DNA from: UBA8403 sp964455155
GTDB lineage: Bacteria > Bacteroidota > Bacteroidia > Cytophagales > Amoebophilaceae
Length of the DNA stretch: 46,259 nucleotides
Direction: 5' to 3'
NCBI GenBank assembly: GCA_964455155.1
Contig: CAYVYH010000003.1
Coordinates: forward strand, 1 to 46,259
This document shows positions 17,299 to 26,547 of this stretch, piece after piece (the first letter of the stretch is position 1; each line of letters opens with the position of its first letter). Under the pieces are notes generated by a model that was not told the origin of the DNA, ran no database searches, and worked only from the letters and a program-made list of their open reading frames with translations. A program made the translations under genes and the position numbers.

Positions 17299-18690
17299 TT
17301 GGGCAACTCGCGTGCTGCACGAGTGCCATCTGGTATTGCTGCCCTTTGTCCCGCCGTCGGGCCCTTTTTCGCGTGCGATCATGATCCATTGCTGGCTTTG
17401 AATGGTCTTTTGAATTCTCCTTATCACCCCTTAGAGGGCCTGGTACTTGTTGTACTCTTGTTGTGCTCTGCTGTTATTTCTGGCATCGAGGCAGCCTTTT
17501 TTTCTCTTTCTCATAAGCAGGTTGTACAATGCAAGCACACTACAGATCTAAGAGAGAGAAACATTTTAAAACTTTTGCAGCACCCTAGACGTGTGTTAGC
17601 CACGGTGCTTATTCTGAACAATCTGGTCAATGTTGCTTTCGTCACGTTTTCGACCTATTTACTATGGCGTTTTGTGGGGGCAGAGCATGTAAGTAGTCTG
17701 GTGATGCTTGTTTATACCCTCACTTCTACCGCCTTCATTGTACTGTTTGGGGAGATCATACCTAAAATTTATGCCAATCAAGATAATTTTCGGGTTGCTA
17801 AGCGATTTGCTGGCTTTCTGGCGATTGCCACGTACACTTTACATCCACTTTCTAGTTTGCTTTTGCGTGTCGGTAAACTTTTTGGGAGTGCGCTTTCTCA
17901 GGAGAAGCATTCGTTGTCTATCGATAAGTTAAACAGGGCACTAGAGCTTACCACTACCCAAGACACTTCTGCAGGAGAAAGAGAAATCCTCAAAGGTGTT
18001 GTCAACTTTAGTAGCCTGACAGCCAAGCAAATTATGCAGCCTCGCATGGAGATGACGGCTGTAGATGTGGCGACTGATTTTCACCAGCTCATGGACCTGG
18101 TCAATAAGTCCGGCCACTCACGCCTCCCTGCCTACAAGGGTACGATCGATAAAATTGAAGGTATTTTGTATACCAAGGATCTACTAGCTCATTTAGACCA
18201 GGACGAGCATTTTCCCTGGCAGACGCTGTTGCGAAAATGCTTTTTCGTACCGGAGAATAAGAGGATCGATGCCTTGCTGTTAGAATTTCAAGAAACAAGC
18301 ATACAGATGGCCGTGGTTGTGGACGAGTATGGGGGTACTTCAGGACTCTTAACACTAAAAGACATCATTGAGGAAATTATTGGAGACATGACCGACGAAC
18401 TTCGTCAAGAAGAGGTCATGTACCATCAAATTGATGACCAGACATTCATGTTGGAGGGAAAGATATCCTTCAACGATTTCTGCAAAGTTATCGGAGAGCA
18501 TCCAGCTACTTTTGGGCAGGTGAAGGGAGAGAGTGAGTCTCTAGGGGGGCTACTGCTAGAGTTAAACGGTAGGCTACCTCGTGTTAGTGAAAAGATTGTC
18601 TTCCAAAAATTTACCTTTACCATTGTTGCCGCTGATGCACGTAAGATCAAAAAAGTGAGGGTGGAAATAAGCCCTGAAGCAGCATCTTAG
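17299..18690 (+). CDS. gldE: GldE-like CNNM/CBS-domain membrane protein
   Basis: A 463-residue membrane protein. Transmembrane segments of the CNNM/DUF21 domain lie at about residues 50-70, 110-130, 138-160 and 175-195, followed by a CBS pair (MQPRMEMTAVD, then VVDEYGGTSGLLTLKDI) and a CorC_HlyC domain ending FTIVAADARKIKKV. The place after mutY-ssb matches gldE, which in gliding relatives is followed by gldD. No gldD is present and symbionts do not glide, so an ion-transport or envelope role is more likely. The start is a TTG; the first 30 residues are not conserved and the true start may be later. Confidence 0.85.
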   Translation: MGNSRAARVPSGIAALCPAVGPFFACDHDPLLALNGLLNSPYHPLEGLVLVVLLLCSAVISGIEAAFFSLSHKQVVQCKHTTDLRERNILKLLQHPRRVLATVLILNNLVNVAFVTFSTYLLWRFVGAEHVSSLVMLVYTLTSTAFIVLFGEIIPKIYANQDNFRVAKRFAGFLAIATYTLHPLSSLLLRVGKLFGSALSQEKHSLSIDKLNRALELTTTQDTSAGEREILKGVVNFSSLTAKQIMQPRMEMTAVDVATDFHQLMDLVNKSGHSRLPAYKGTIDKIEGILYTKDLLAHLDQDEHFPWQTLLRKCFFVPENKRIDALLLEFQETSIQMAVVVDEYGGTSGLLTLKDIIEEIIGDMTDELRQEEVMYHQIDDQTFMLEGKISFNDFCKVIGEHPATFGQVKGESESLGGLLLELNGRLPRVSEKIVFQKFTFTIVAADARKIKKVRVEISPEAAS

Positions 18691-18854
18691 TCGAGAGCTC
18701 GGTTTACAGGCCTTTTTCAGTCACATCTTAATGATGATTTTGTAGCAGTAATACCCCAAGAATGAGTTGGGTCTCCGTTCATCGGTTTCTTGGAAGAAGA
18801 GTCCCTGTAGTAGCGGTGGGGGTAAGGACCCTCTTGATTACGAAGGTTCGGGAA
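18691..18854. other. intergenic, nothing recognised
   Basis: No open frame of conserved appearance; gldD would be expected here in free-living relatives. Confidence 0.5.
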
Positions 18855-19091
18855 TTACGCATGACAAGCTCGGGCGTGTATGATCATCTGGTTTTTTTCC
18901 GAACTAATAGCTTTCGAGTATAAAAGCTTGCCTCCGAATTTGCATGCACACTCTTGAGTTTTGTCAAACTGCTCTTTTAGGGTTTCTATGTGCAAACGAG
19001 TCTTTGTCACTAGCGCGTTAGGCCTGGACAACGTGAGCGTTTTTTTCTTGCTGTTCTCTACGTTGCTATCGCCCCCGTACTGAAGAAGTAA
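18855..19091 (-). pseudogene. 78-codon open frame without start, possible gene remnant
   Basis: A continuous minus-strand frame with no ATG; a GTG lies inside it. The translation has a protein-like heptad stretch (KTRLHIETLKEQFDKTQ) followed by CACKFGG and ending IHARACHA, an arrangement of Cys and His that could bind a metal. I do not recognise the family. It could be the 3' end of a lost gene. Confidence 0.3.
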
Positions 19092-19315
19092 TCATTTTCC
19101 CGTGACCGTCACTAACACTCGCGCTGAGTGGGTTGTTATTTTTTGGCATGATCTGAGAGCATTCAGATGTCAGAAAGGGCGGCGTGGCCTCTTTATAAGG
19201 AGAGGTGTGCACTGGGCCCTTTTTACGCTTGTTGCAGCTTCTGGGGTGCCTCTTGTCCCCAGCCGGCAGTTTTACCCTACCGGTCTGCTTCTTTGTATTG
19301 GGCAGAGGCGCGCTT

Positions 19316-19404
19316 TCCAAAAATTTACTTTTAAGATGGTTGCTGTTGACACACACAAGACCCCAAAAACTTGGACAACGGTAGAGCATGAAGCAATCAT
19401 TTAG
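19316..19404 (+). pseudogene. fragment duplicating the 3' end of gldE
   Basis: The 89 bases align without any gap to the last 89 bases of gldE (18602-18690), including the TAG stop, with about 56 identities counted by hand. The translation FQKFTFKMVAVDTHK matches FQKFTFTIVAADARK. No similarity to gldE is visible upstream of 19316, so only the tail of an old duplicate survives. Confidence 0.6.
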
Positions 19405-19810
19405 ATGGAAATGAAGTAGTCGTTACCCTCTCGTGTGCAACAATCAGCTGGTGCCACCTCTTGCACCATAACTCAATCCATTAAGTACATGCTGTAAGCA
19501 CTTTGTCGGTGTAGCCGAATCATTTTAATCTCCGGTGTGCTAGTTGTTGTACAGTGCTACGTACGCAGACTTTTCGGGAAAGAGCCGTATTGCAAGTAGT
19601 AGCGATTTGGAAGACAAAGTGATGCACTTCAATGGGTAAGTCTATTCGTGTGTGGCTATATAAACTCTATTGATAGGTTATGTAAACCGATGGTTTTGTT
19701 GTTTTTAGTACATTTTTTAAAGACGATAAGAGTTTATAAAATATTTTCACAAAACTGAATTTAGTACAATACTTGCAAGTCTCTTATAAGGTATTATTGT
19801 ATTAGTAATT
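19405..19810. other. intergenic, AT-rich right half
   Basis: No gene is seen. The last 150 bases are AT-rich and probably held the promoter of the broken lipoprotein gene that follows. Confidence 0.45.
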
Positions 19811-20867
19811 ATGGATATGTTACAGATCAACGTGTCTTCCCTGTTTCATCTTTTTGTAAAATAGCTGCTTGTTTCTGGTATTTTACTTCAAAGCTGCAGC
19901 AATCCGAGCTGTAAATTGGGATGTGAAAAAATCCTCGAAGTACCCGTCAGTGGGCATACACATTCTCCTGCGGTAGTGCCAGTAGCACCCGAACCAGTAT
20001 CTATCCGTGTAGAGACTGTTGTATCTGGGGGTCAAACTCCTGGTAGGGACAACAAGGTTACTGATGTATCATCAGGGATTCCTCTATTCCTTGCTGGATC
20101 ATCTTTCAGGGGCTGTTTATGATGCTGTTGTGGAAACGACCCTACGACGTGTACCTACTACAACATGTGCTCTAACGCCGGGTGCTACCAATCAGCCCGA
20201 AGAACTTGCGTCACATGAAGACCCCAAACCGTATCATACTTCTTTAAACTCGGTATTACCGAACCCTTGTAATCAGCATGCAGGTATATCATGATTGCTC
20301 CCGTTGAAGGTGTTTTAAAAGACCGTGAAAAATGAACGACTCAATCTATTATCTAACGTACGGAATCGATCTTCGTATAGAATGTGTGCTCGATTTGGCA
20401 AATGAATATAGAAGCTGGATATGGGGGAGGGAGATGGAGGAAATTAAGCGACTTTGACAAGGGTGTGTTAGCTGTGGAATCTGTAGGTATGGGCAAGCTA
20501 TTCAATAGACTCGAATTGATGGGGGCTTTTGAATGCTTGCCAGTATCCTTGCAGCAACACATTACGTCTGCTTCACTCGTTGAGGATTTGGAGAGGGGGG
20601 GGGGAATTAGCCAACATACGGTTACCTCACGACGTTCTTAGGAAGAAATCAGGAGAAGTTGCCTGTAAGCTATTGGACTTAAAATCCCTATTCGAGGAGA
20701 CCATCACTGAGGGAATTCTGTTGCAAGGGAAAAAGAGTGAATTCGATGAAGGTAAGCTTTTTGGCTATAAGTGTTGTTTTAGTACGTGATACTATCAAGC
20801 AGAGGTAGCCGTACCTCAACTTTTCAATTCTTTGCCCAAGAAGTTGCGGAATTTTGATCCTGATTAG
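19811..20867 (+). pseudogene. multiply broken lipoprotein gene
   Basis: The ATG at 19811 opens a signal peptide interrupted by an in-frame TAG at 19862-19864; the same frame goes on with LLVSGILLQSCSNPSC, a clear lipobox. After further frameshifts the product continues in other frames (EELASHEDPKPYHTSLNSV, then KGVLAVESVGMGKLFNRLEL). At a run of ten G (20595-20604) the frame shifts again and resumes with ANIRLPHDVLRKKSGEVACK. An in-frame TGA at 20787-20789 precedes a last piece, VPQLFNSLPKKLRNFDPD, ending at 20867. The signal resembles those of the lipoprotein family at 31.8-36.9 kb, but I see none of that family's C-terminal motifs. The body is unrecognised. Confidence 0.6.
20595..20604 (+). 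repeat. run of ten G
   Basis: A G10 homopolymer inside the broken lipoprotein gene. Removing one G would fuse the frames on either side into one reading of about 130 codons from 20384 to 20789. Confidence 0.9.
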
Positions 20868-20877
20868 CTCTATTGTG

Positions 20878-21598
20878 TAAAAAAGTCTGATTTAGGACTC
20901 TAATGCACGCCTCGCTGCTAAGCCTTGGCAATACATCTTTCCCGCGATATAGTCGAATGGTTTTAAGTCATCTCCGTATGTCGCCCATACGCCCCTCAGG
21001 TGGTTCCTGCCCAGCCTGTGATTGTTTTTCAAGTGGCCTATGATCGCTTCTATCGCCGATCAAGACTTGTCTGGCTTGTTGAACACGCTATAGAGAGGGC
21101 AAACAGTCTTGCTGGCCCTTTTCTACTAGTTGATGTCTTAAGTGTACCAAATCACCAGTATTACAGGTTTATCCCCCACTTGGAGGTAGCCTCTCCAGCA
21201 AAGTATTGGTAATAGGAATTTTCTCGCCACATAGCTACGACACGCCCATCACTGAAGTTGTAGCTGTGTTGAAGCATCAACAGGGCAGCCATCTTTCTGA
21301 GGGGGATGACTCGGCAAGCCTACCGGCGCATAGAGCGGAGCAAAGGCTTCTTCTAGCTTTGTCCAGGGGATAGCTAGAGCTAATAGGTAGAGCGGGTGCT
21401 TAGGATTTAACTGATAGAAAGGCAGGTGTTTTAAACAGATCGGTTTGTGCTTGATCAGGAGATTGCCCCAACATAACAGACTGATTTTTTGCAAGGTTTT
21501 ATACCTAAAACAACGGTGTTTTGCATTTTTTGCCACCTCTTTTTTTGATCAAAATATGCATAAGAAGCTAGTATTCGAATAGATTACTCTTTCTTAAG
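20878..21598 (-). mobile_element. IS5-family insertion sequence remnant with broken transposase
   Basis: Read on the minus strand, the transposase starts at the ATG at 21474 with MLGQSPDQAQTDLFK, shifts frame, continues through LALAIPWTKLEEAFAPLYAP, then in another frame LLMLQHSYNFSDGRVVAMW and YYQYFAGEA, and finally AIIGHLKNNHRLGRNHLRGV. These are N- and C-terminal blocks of an IS5-family DDE transposase; the catalytic middle is missing, consistent with the short total of about 720 bases. The ends carry imperfect inverted repeats (TAAAAAAGTCTGAT near 20878 and TAAGAAAGAGTAAT on the other strand near 21598). A second copy of its 5' end lies at 46084. Confidence 0.7.
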
Positions 21599-21822
21599 GC
21601 TCGACTAATGTAGTAGACACACACAATACCATGATCAAGAAATACCCGCCCGCGTTGGAAGCAAGTCATTCTCCGACGATGGTATCCAACTCAATGCGAT
21701 TCTCGACTATTTACATTACTTTGCCGGCTGATAGCAGTTTTCCCACTTTTCTCGATATATCCCCCCAATGCAGGGGTTCTTGGGCCAAGAAAAATGGTTT
21801 TCATGTGCTATAGTGGGGCGGT
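21599..21822. other. spacer before dacA, nothing recognised
   Basis: A plus-strand open frame (21631-21813) has no recognised features. In many Bacteroidetes folP precedes dacA; I see no trace of it. Confidence 0.4.
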
Positions 21823-22707
21823 GTGTATGCGTTGCCCCTCTTAGCGAGATATTCACTTTCAAAGCTGCTGCACACAATCAACCTTTTAACTGCGATTGGC
21901 TTGACCCTCTTATTTGGCATAGGTTTCCTCGATGTCGGACTAGGTGACATAATCGACGTACTTCTAGTGAGCTTACTGCTCTATCGAGTATATAAACTGA
22001 TAGAGGGAAGTATGGCTGTCAAGGTCTTCATAGGGTTTTTATTACTCTCTCTAACGCACCTTGTTGTAAGATCGGCTGGGATGGAGTTGCTGTCGGCCAT
22101 TCTGGGGAAGTTTATGGAGGTTGGTGTCCTGGCAGCCATTATTCTTTTTCAACAGGAGATCAGAAGGTTCCTCTTCTGGATTGGTGGTACAACGACACTG
22201 AATGGTAGTGAGCTGATAGGTCGCCTCCTTGGTAAGAAAAATGTTAACAAGACAGGAGGAGACATTACCTCTATCGTAGAAGCTGCCAAGGCCTTGGCAG
22301 GGAGCAATACAGGTGCACTGATCGTTCTTTCCAATGAGGATGACCTTAAGTTTTATCAAGAATCAGGAGATCGCATTGATGCGGTGGTTTCTAAGCGCCT
22401 TTTATTGGCTATTTTCAACCATGAAAGTCCATTGCATGACGGAGGGGTAATTATCTATAATAACAGGATTGTAGCAGCTAGGAGCATCCTGCCAGTCACA
22501 GAGCGCCAAGATTTGTCCCCGCAATTTGGGTTAAGGCATCGTGCTGCTATCGGTATGACAGAAGTAACTAATACATTAGTTTTGGTAGTCTCAGAGGAGA
22601 CGGGCCAAATCTCGGTGGCGAGGAACGGTGTCTTGGTGAGCAACCTTTCCATCCAAGAAACCAGAGCTGCGATTAATGATTACCTACAAGGTAAACGCAA
22701 GTCATAG
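21823..22707 (+). CDS. dacA: diadenylate cyclase, CdaA/DacA type
   Basis: Makes the second messenger c-di-AMP from two ATP at the inner membrane. Three transmembrane segments lie in residues 15-105, followed by the DAC domain. The catalytic motifs are HDGGVII (205-211), where the usual DGA reads DGG, and GLRHRAAIG (236-244). Length 294 is normal for CdaA. The start is GTG. A c-di-AMP system in a reduced symbiont suggests that osmotic or envelope control is kept. Confidence 0.94.
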   Translation: MYALPLLARYSLSKLLHTINLLTAIGLTLLFGIGFLDVGLGDIIDVLLVSLLLYRVYKLIEGSMAVKVFIGFLLLSLTHLVVRSAGMELLSAILGKFMEVGVLAAIILFQQEIRRFLFWIGGTTTLNGSELIGRLLGKKNVNKTGGDITSIVEAAKALAGSNTGALIVLSNEDDLKFYQESGDRIDAVVSKRLLLAIFNHESPLHDGGVIIYNNRIVAARSILPVTERQDLSPQFGLRHRAAIGMTEVTNTLVLVVSEETGQISVARNGVLVSNLSIQETRAAINDYLQGKRKS

Positions 22708-22817
22708 TACTTGCTGGCATGAGAGCGTGTCGCATGTGAGTATAGGAAGATGTTAGCCTAGGGAGGCTCTTCACGGTGTATTGCTATTTTTTCATACTGA
22801 AAACAGCCTTACCAATC

Positions 22818-23795
22818 ATGAGAAATATACAGTTCAGACAAGCTTTGGGGGAAGCCATGAGCGAAGAGATGCGACGAGATGAGCATATTTTTTTAATGGG
22901 CGAAGAAGTGGCTGCATACAACGGGGCTTACAAAGTCAGTCAAGGCATGCTCGATGAGTTCGGCCCTGAAAGGGTGATTGACACACCGATTTCTGAGCTT
23001 GGCTTTGCCGGGTTAGGCATTGGTGCGGCCATGAACGGACTACGACCCATCATCGAGTTCATGACGTTCAATTTTTCGTTGGTGGCTATTGACCAGGTGG
23101 TCAATTCCGCTGCCAAGATGATGTCTATGTCCGGTGGGCAATTTCCTGTGCCCATGGTATTCCGTGGGCCTACTGGAAACGCGGGGATGCTAAGCTCTCA
23201 GCATTCTCAGAGCTTTGAGAATTGGTATGCCAACTGTCCCGGCCTCAAGGTAGTAATTCCTTCTAACCCCTACGATGCCAAAGGGCTGCTCAAGGCTTCT
23301 ATTCGCGATAATGATCCGGTAATTTTCATGGAATCTGAGCTGATGTACGGTGATAAGGGGGAGGTACCAGAAGGTGAATACTTGTTACCTATTGGTAAAG
23401 CAACAGTGGCTCGGGAAGGAAAAGATGTCACCCTTGTGTCCTTTGGAAAAATGATGAAAGTAGCGTGGGAGGCTGTACAGACCATGCAGCAGCAGGGAGT
23501 GGAAGTAGAGTTGATTGACATGCGGACGGTGCGGCCTTTGGATATGACCACCGTTATTCATTCTGTACAGAAAACCAACCGCCTTGTCATCGTGGAAGAA
23601 GCGTGGCCTTTGGGATCCATTGCTTCAGAGATTGCTTACCAAGTACAAAAGAACGCCTTTGACTACCTCGATGCACCCATCCAAAAGGTCAACAGCGAAG
23701 ATGTACCTCTTCCCTACGCCCCCACGTTGATCCAGGAAGTCTTGCCTAATGTTGCAAAGACGCTGCATGCTTTAAACGCAGTGCTGTACCGTTGA
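22818..23795 (+). CDS. pdhB: pyruvate dehydrogenase E1 component, beta subunit
   Basis: Forms the thiamine-diphosphate E1 heterotetramer with an alpha subunit encoded elsewhere. Conserved blocks include FLMGEEVAAYNGAYKVS, RVIDTPISELGFAGLG, EFMTFNFSLVAIDQ and the C-terminal VEEAWPLGSIASEIA. The ATG of MRNIQFRQA at 22818 gives the standard 325 residues; 14 upstream in-frame codons are not conserved. Pairs functionally with lipA in this window. Confidence 0.97.
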   Translation: MRNIQFRQALGEAMSEEMRRDEHIFLMGEEVAAYNGAYKVSQGMLDEFGPERVIDTPISELGFAGLGIGAAMNGLRPIIEFMTFNFSLVAIDQVVNSAAKMMSMSGGQFPVPMVFRGPTGNAGMLSSQHSQSFENWYANCPGLKVVIPSNPYDAKGLLKASIRDNDPVIFMESELMYGDKGEVPEGEYLLPIGKATVAREGKDVTLVSFGKMMKVAWEAVQTMQQQGVEVELIDMRTVRPLDMTTVIHSVQKTNRLVIVEEAWPLGSIASEIAYQVQKNAFDYLDAPIQKVNSEDVPLPYAPTLIQEVLPNVAKTLHALNAVLYR

Positions 23796-23946
23796 TGCTA
23801 GTCATCTTAGGGAGACTTCCCGCGTTTGCGGCAAGACAGTTCGTATAACACGCATAGCCTCTACATCGCTTCTGAGTTCCCTACACGGGCCATGCAAGTT
23901 GTCAGTGAGGGAGTGTGTGCGCACCTACCACCCATGCATAGTGCGA

Positions 23947-24417
23947 TCAAATAAGTGCCTTACGTTTTAAGATCGTCTCCACAAACCTAATCTCGTGATT
24001 GCTGTTGAAAATTTTGTAGGGTAGGTAAATAAGATGGGCTTTAGAGATTACCAACAAGAAATAGTCTTTGCCTTGCTTGGCCCTTTTTACCTGCTTCCAC
24101 GCAATGGGCATACCCTGTTTAGAGGTCAATTGCATCATAATCTGTTGGCTAGAAATTTCGTAGCGTAACCGCTCAAAGAGTAGTTGATGTTGCTCTGAGT
24201 AGGTAATGCCATAGAACTGAATGGCCCAAAAAAGAAAGTAAAGCAATAGCCCTACATTCGCCCCCAGTACAAACCAGATAGTTTTGACGAAAAAGGTCCC
24301 ACTCATAATGGCCAGGGCGATGAGAAAAACCCACCATTGCTCCCGAATGATGTTTTTGAGACCGAGTTGTATGTAAGTATTGCTAGTGAGTTTATACTTC
24401 TTGGTTTTAACAATCAT
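23947..24417 (-). CDS. YcxB-like two-helix membrane protein, hypothetical
   Basis: A 156-residue protein with two adjacent transmembrane segments (about residues 29-67) and a cytoplasmic domain with GITYSEQHQLLFERLRYEI and a closing YKIFNSNHEIRFVETILK. The layout of a short N-terminal strand pair, two helices and a PH-like domain matches YcxB-family proteins. Function is unknown. It stands alone. Confidence 0.7.
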   Translation of the reverse strand: MIVKTKKYKLTSNTYIQLGLKNIIREQWWVFLIALAIMSGTFFVKTIWFVLGANVGLLLYFLFWAIQFYGITYSEQHQLLFERLRYEISSQQIMMQLTSKQGMPIAWKQVKRAKQGKDYFLLVISKAHLIYLPYKIFNSNHEIRFVETILKRKALI

Positions 24418-24639
24418 GACAGTAGGTTAGGAAAATTAGTAATCCAGTATATACGTATTTGACAGTTGGTCACGCTACTTGACGGAGCTCAATCTAGTTG
24501 ATTTCTCGCATTGTTGATAAAGGTCTGCTTAACGCTTGCTCAGCAAAGATACTGCCATTGTGGGGCCGAACCGTACAAACTGTATCTGACATTAAGCCGA
24601 TACAGCATTGTCCATAGGTATTTTATTCGCTAAACTTGC

Positions 24640-26118
24640 GTGCCTCAATGGAGATGGGAGAGGGGGTTTGGAAGAGGACTAAATACAGATAACTTGAACA
24701 AACTACCCCCATTTGACCAGCTGCAAGTGTTGCTGCGGCAGGGCGCAGCGACGTGTGAGGATATAGTTGACCGGTGCTTAGACAACATAGCACAGGGGGG
24801 GCATCTCAATGCTTTTTTGCGTGTTTACGCCGAAGAAGCGAGGCAGCAGGCTGCCACGATAGATCGGATGCGTCAGACAAACGATCTGCCCAAGTTGGCT
24901 GGTATGGTAGTGGGGCTCAAAGACTTGCTGTGTTACAAAGACCACCCCGTGCAAGCGGCCAGCAAGATTTTAAGAGGTTTTGTATCACAGTTCAGTGCTA
25001 CGGCCGTGCAACGACTTGTAGACGAGCATGCCATTATCGTGGGGCACCAGAATTGTGATCAGTTTGGTATGGGGTCCTCTAATGAGGCCTCTGCCTTTGG
25101 GCCAGTTCGCAATGCGCTAGATGCGACCAGAGTACCGGGTGGATCCTCAGGGGGCTCAGCGGTGGCGGTACAAGCCCACATGTGTCACGTGTCGCTTGGC
25201 ACTGATACGGGGGGCTCTGTCAGGCAGCCAGCAGCTTTTTGTGGTCTGGTAGGACTCAAGCCTACCTATGCTAGAATCTCCCGCCACGGCCTTATTGCCT
25301 ATGCTTCTTCTTTTGACACCATTGGCATTCTCTCACCAACGATTGAGACTTGTGCTATGGTATTGGAGATGATAGCAGGACCCGATGATTTTGACAGTAC
25401 AGTATCGCACCGGCCTGTTCCCGCCTACACGGAACAGCTACAGTTCGATAAGCAAGCCAAAGTCGCTTATTTCCCTGTAGCGCTGGAACACCCTGGCCTG
25501 CAGCCAGCAATTCGGAAGCAAACCCAGGCCACACTTGACACCTTGCTTCGGGCCGGCCATCAAGTAGAGGCTGTCGACTTTCCATTGCTAGAGTATGCAT
25601 TACCCACCTACTACGTCTTAGTTAATGCTGAAGCGAGTGCCAATTTGGCCCGGTTTGATGGTGTGAGGTACGGCTACCGAAGTCCGGAGAGTACTACTGT
25701 GGCAGCTATGTACCAAAAGACGCGTACCCAGGGGTTTGGCCAAGAGGTACAGCGCAGAATTCTGACCGGCACGCTTGTATTGAGTGCTGACTATTACGAG
25801 GCATGGTATGTCAAAGCACAGCAGGTACGGCGGCTGATCAAAGAAAAGTTAGAAATGATCTTTGCCACCTATGACTTCATAGTGCTGCCTACTACGCCTA
25901 CCACAGCCTTTAAGATTGGTGCGTATACCCAAGATCCGCTAGCCATGTATCTGGCAGATTTATACACTGTGCCTGCCTCTATTGCCGGATTGCCTTCTAT
26001 TTCTATTCCCAATGGTACCGACGAAAATGGCTTACCTATCGGGTTGCAGGTGATGGCTCCTGCTTTTGGAGAGGCCCAGCTGCTTGCCTTTGCTCGGTAC
26101 CTTACTCTGTTGCTATAG
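24640..26118 (+). CDS. gatA: aspartyl/glutamyl-tRNA amidotransferase subunit A
   Basis: The glutaminase subunit of GatCAB, which turns Glu-tRNA-Gln or Asp-tRNA-Asn into the amide forms. The amidase triad is complete with normal spacing: Lys94 in GLKDLL, Ser169 in PGGSSGGS and the nucleophile Ser193 in GTDTGGSVRQP. The C-terminal GLPSISIPNG and GLPIGLQVMAP blocks are intact. The GTG start at 24640 gives 492 residues, a little long; the true start may lie nearer residue 20. gatB and gatC are not in the window. Confidence 0.96.
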   Translation: MPQWRWERGFGRGLNTDNLNKLPPFDQLQVLLRQGAATCEDIVDRCLDNIAQGGHLNAFLRVYAEEARQQAATIDRMRQTNDLPKLAGMVVGLKDLLCYKDHPVQAASKILRGFVSQFSATAVQRLVDEHAIIVGHQNCDQFGMGSSNEASAFGPVRNALDATRVPGGSSGGSAVAVQAHMCHVSLGTDTGGSVRQPAAFCGLVGLKPTYARISRHGLIAYASSFDTIGILSPTIETCAMVLEMIAGPDDFDSTVSHRPVPAYTEQLQFDKQAKVAYFPVALEHPGLQPAIRKQTQATLDTLLRAGHQVEAVDFPLLEYALPTYYVLVNAEASANLARFDGVRYGYRSPESTTVAAMYQKTRTQGFGQEVQRRILTGTLVLSADYYEAWYVKAQQVRRLIKEKLEMIFATYDFIVLPTTPTTAFKIGAYTQDPLAMYLADLYTVPASIAGLPSISIPNGTDENGLPIGLQVMAPAFGEAQLLAFARYLTLLL

Positions 26119-26547
26119 CAAAGTTGTATCATGCCTGGATGGCCCTGTAGGTGTTATACTGAGCTGAAACTGCTGTCTTACTACTCGAAGAGATATTTTT
26201 AAGGTGCCATAGGCCGTTGTTGACAGGTTGGGTTGTAACCAATAGCCCCAAGGTCTTGCTCTCAATTTTGGCAAGGAGGTTTTATACGAAGCTTATGGGG
26301 GATGTGCTTTTGTACAATCAGGTCATACATTTCCATAGGTTGATAGAGCAGAGACGGAACGCCGGCCGAGTAGGCGATGCAACGTAAGGGGGCTTTTTGT
26401 AGGTCAAGTAGTCAAGTCATTTTCCTATCAGCCCGTGCGCGCCTGGTGCCGAGGGGGGGAGGCGTAAGTGTGATGGGAAAAATGTCTTGCGTGTGGGAAT
26501 TTTTCTGCTAGGAAAGCGGCTATATGGGTAAAATAGGTATGCTGTGC
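26119..26547. other. intergenic, possible minus-strand gene remnant
   Basis: On the minus strand between about 26410 and 26280 a protein-like stretch reads LRCIAYSAGVPSLLYQPM and MYDLIVQKHIPHKLRIKP before a stop; a neighbouring frame continues LAKIESKTLGLLVTTQP. This looks like a shifted gene downstream of the permease, but I cannot name it. Confidence 0.3.
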
